A stretch of 64,000 nucleotides of DNA from Apostichopus japonicus (Eukaryota; Echinodermata; Holothuroidea; Aspidochirotida; Stichopodidae). The DNA lies in contig NC_092571.1 in the NCBI RefSeq assembly GCF_037975245.1, forward strand, positions 16,609,917 through 16,673,916, in the 5' to 3' direction. A model generated the notes under the pieces. It was not told where the DNA came from. It ran no database searches and saw only the letters and a program-made list of their open reading frames with translations. The position numbers were made by a program, and so were the translations under genes. Below are positions 63,887 through 64,000 of this stretch, one piece after another. The stretch's first letter is position 1, and each line of letters starts with the position of its first letter.

Positions 63887-63909
63887 TTCTGTCTCAAGAT
63901 TCCTACCAT
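63887..63909 (-). CDS. Possible initiating exon of gene 2
   Basis: ATG followed by VGILRQ and a good donor AA|GTGAGT. Its phase exactly fits the next exon (AA + T gives Asn, then GETVNR). An in-frame TAA precedes the ATG and no acceptor is seen, so if real this is a start exon. It is very short and weakly supported; the true first exon may lie beyond the window. Confidence 0.3.
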
Positions 63910-64000
63910 ATTAGTATTTTACTATTCCAGGGTATAATTTATCCAGTATGACATCACAAAAGTGCTATGCGAAATGGTCAATTTGCTATACAAGTTTATA

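Overview
This is nuclear DNA from an animal. Both recognised genes are split into many short exons with canonical GT-AG introns of about 0.1 to 4 kb, and the sequence between exons is AT-rich and full of SINEs, a LINE tail, hAT-type MITEs, microsatellites and minisatellites. The gene content and repeat style suggest a marine invertebrate, perhaps an echinoderm. That is an inference from general character, not a match.

Both genes lie on the minus strand. Gene 1 (25986 down to 5604, 16 coding exons) is complete. Its exons join in frame over 2367 nt to a 788-residue type II membrane protein of the transferrin receptor / glutamate carboxypeptidase II family (M28B). It has a short cytoplasmic tail with a YSRF motif like the YTRF endocytosis signal of vertebrate transferrin receptor 1, one membrane segment, a PA domain, an M28 peptidase fold and a C-terminal dimerisation domain. 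The catalytic glutamate is replaced by glycine and two zinc ligands are altered, so it is probably a receptor or pseudoenzyme rather than an active peptidase.

Gene 2 (about 63141, possibly 63909, down to 45564, 13 or 14 coding exons) encodes a PLEKHM1-like protein: an N-terminal RUN domain, a long acidic and charged linker with two NPF motifs inside an internal duplication, a candidate LC3-interacting motif, and a C-terminal Rubicon-homology zinc domain. No PH domain was found, although PLEKHM1 has two. An intron holds a truncated second copy of one Rubicon-homology exon.

Region by region: 1-5378 is the 3' flank of gene 1, with a 184-bp tandem duplication, one unassigned ORF and a TGTACA-rich minisatellite. 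5604-26018 is gene 1, whose introns hold a 2.3-kb internally repeated element, tRNA-type SINEs and a large ATAC-rich microsatellite. 26019-45563 is intergenic and is a nest of transposons. Six hAT-like insertions there have 8-bp target-site duplications that can be read directly, and one of them is a three-level nest. 45564-63909 is gene 2. The last 90 bp hold nothing I can assign. The two genes have no obvious shared pathway, although transferrin-receptor recycling and PLEKHM1 both concern endosomal and lysosomal membrane traffic.
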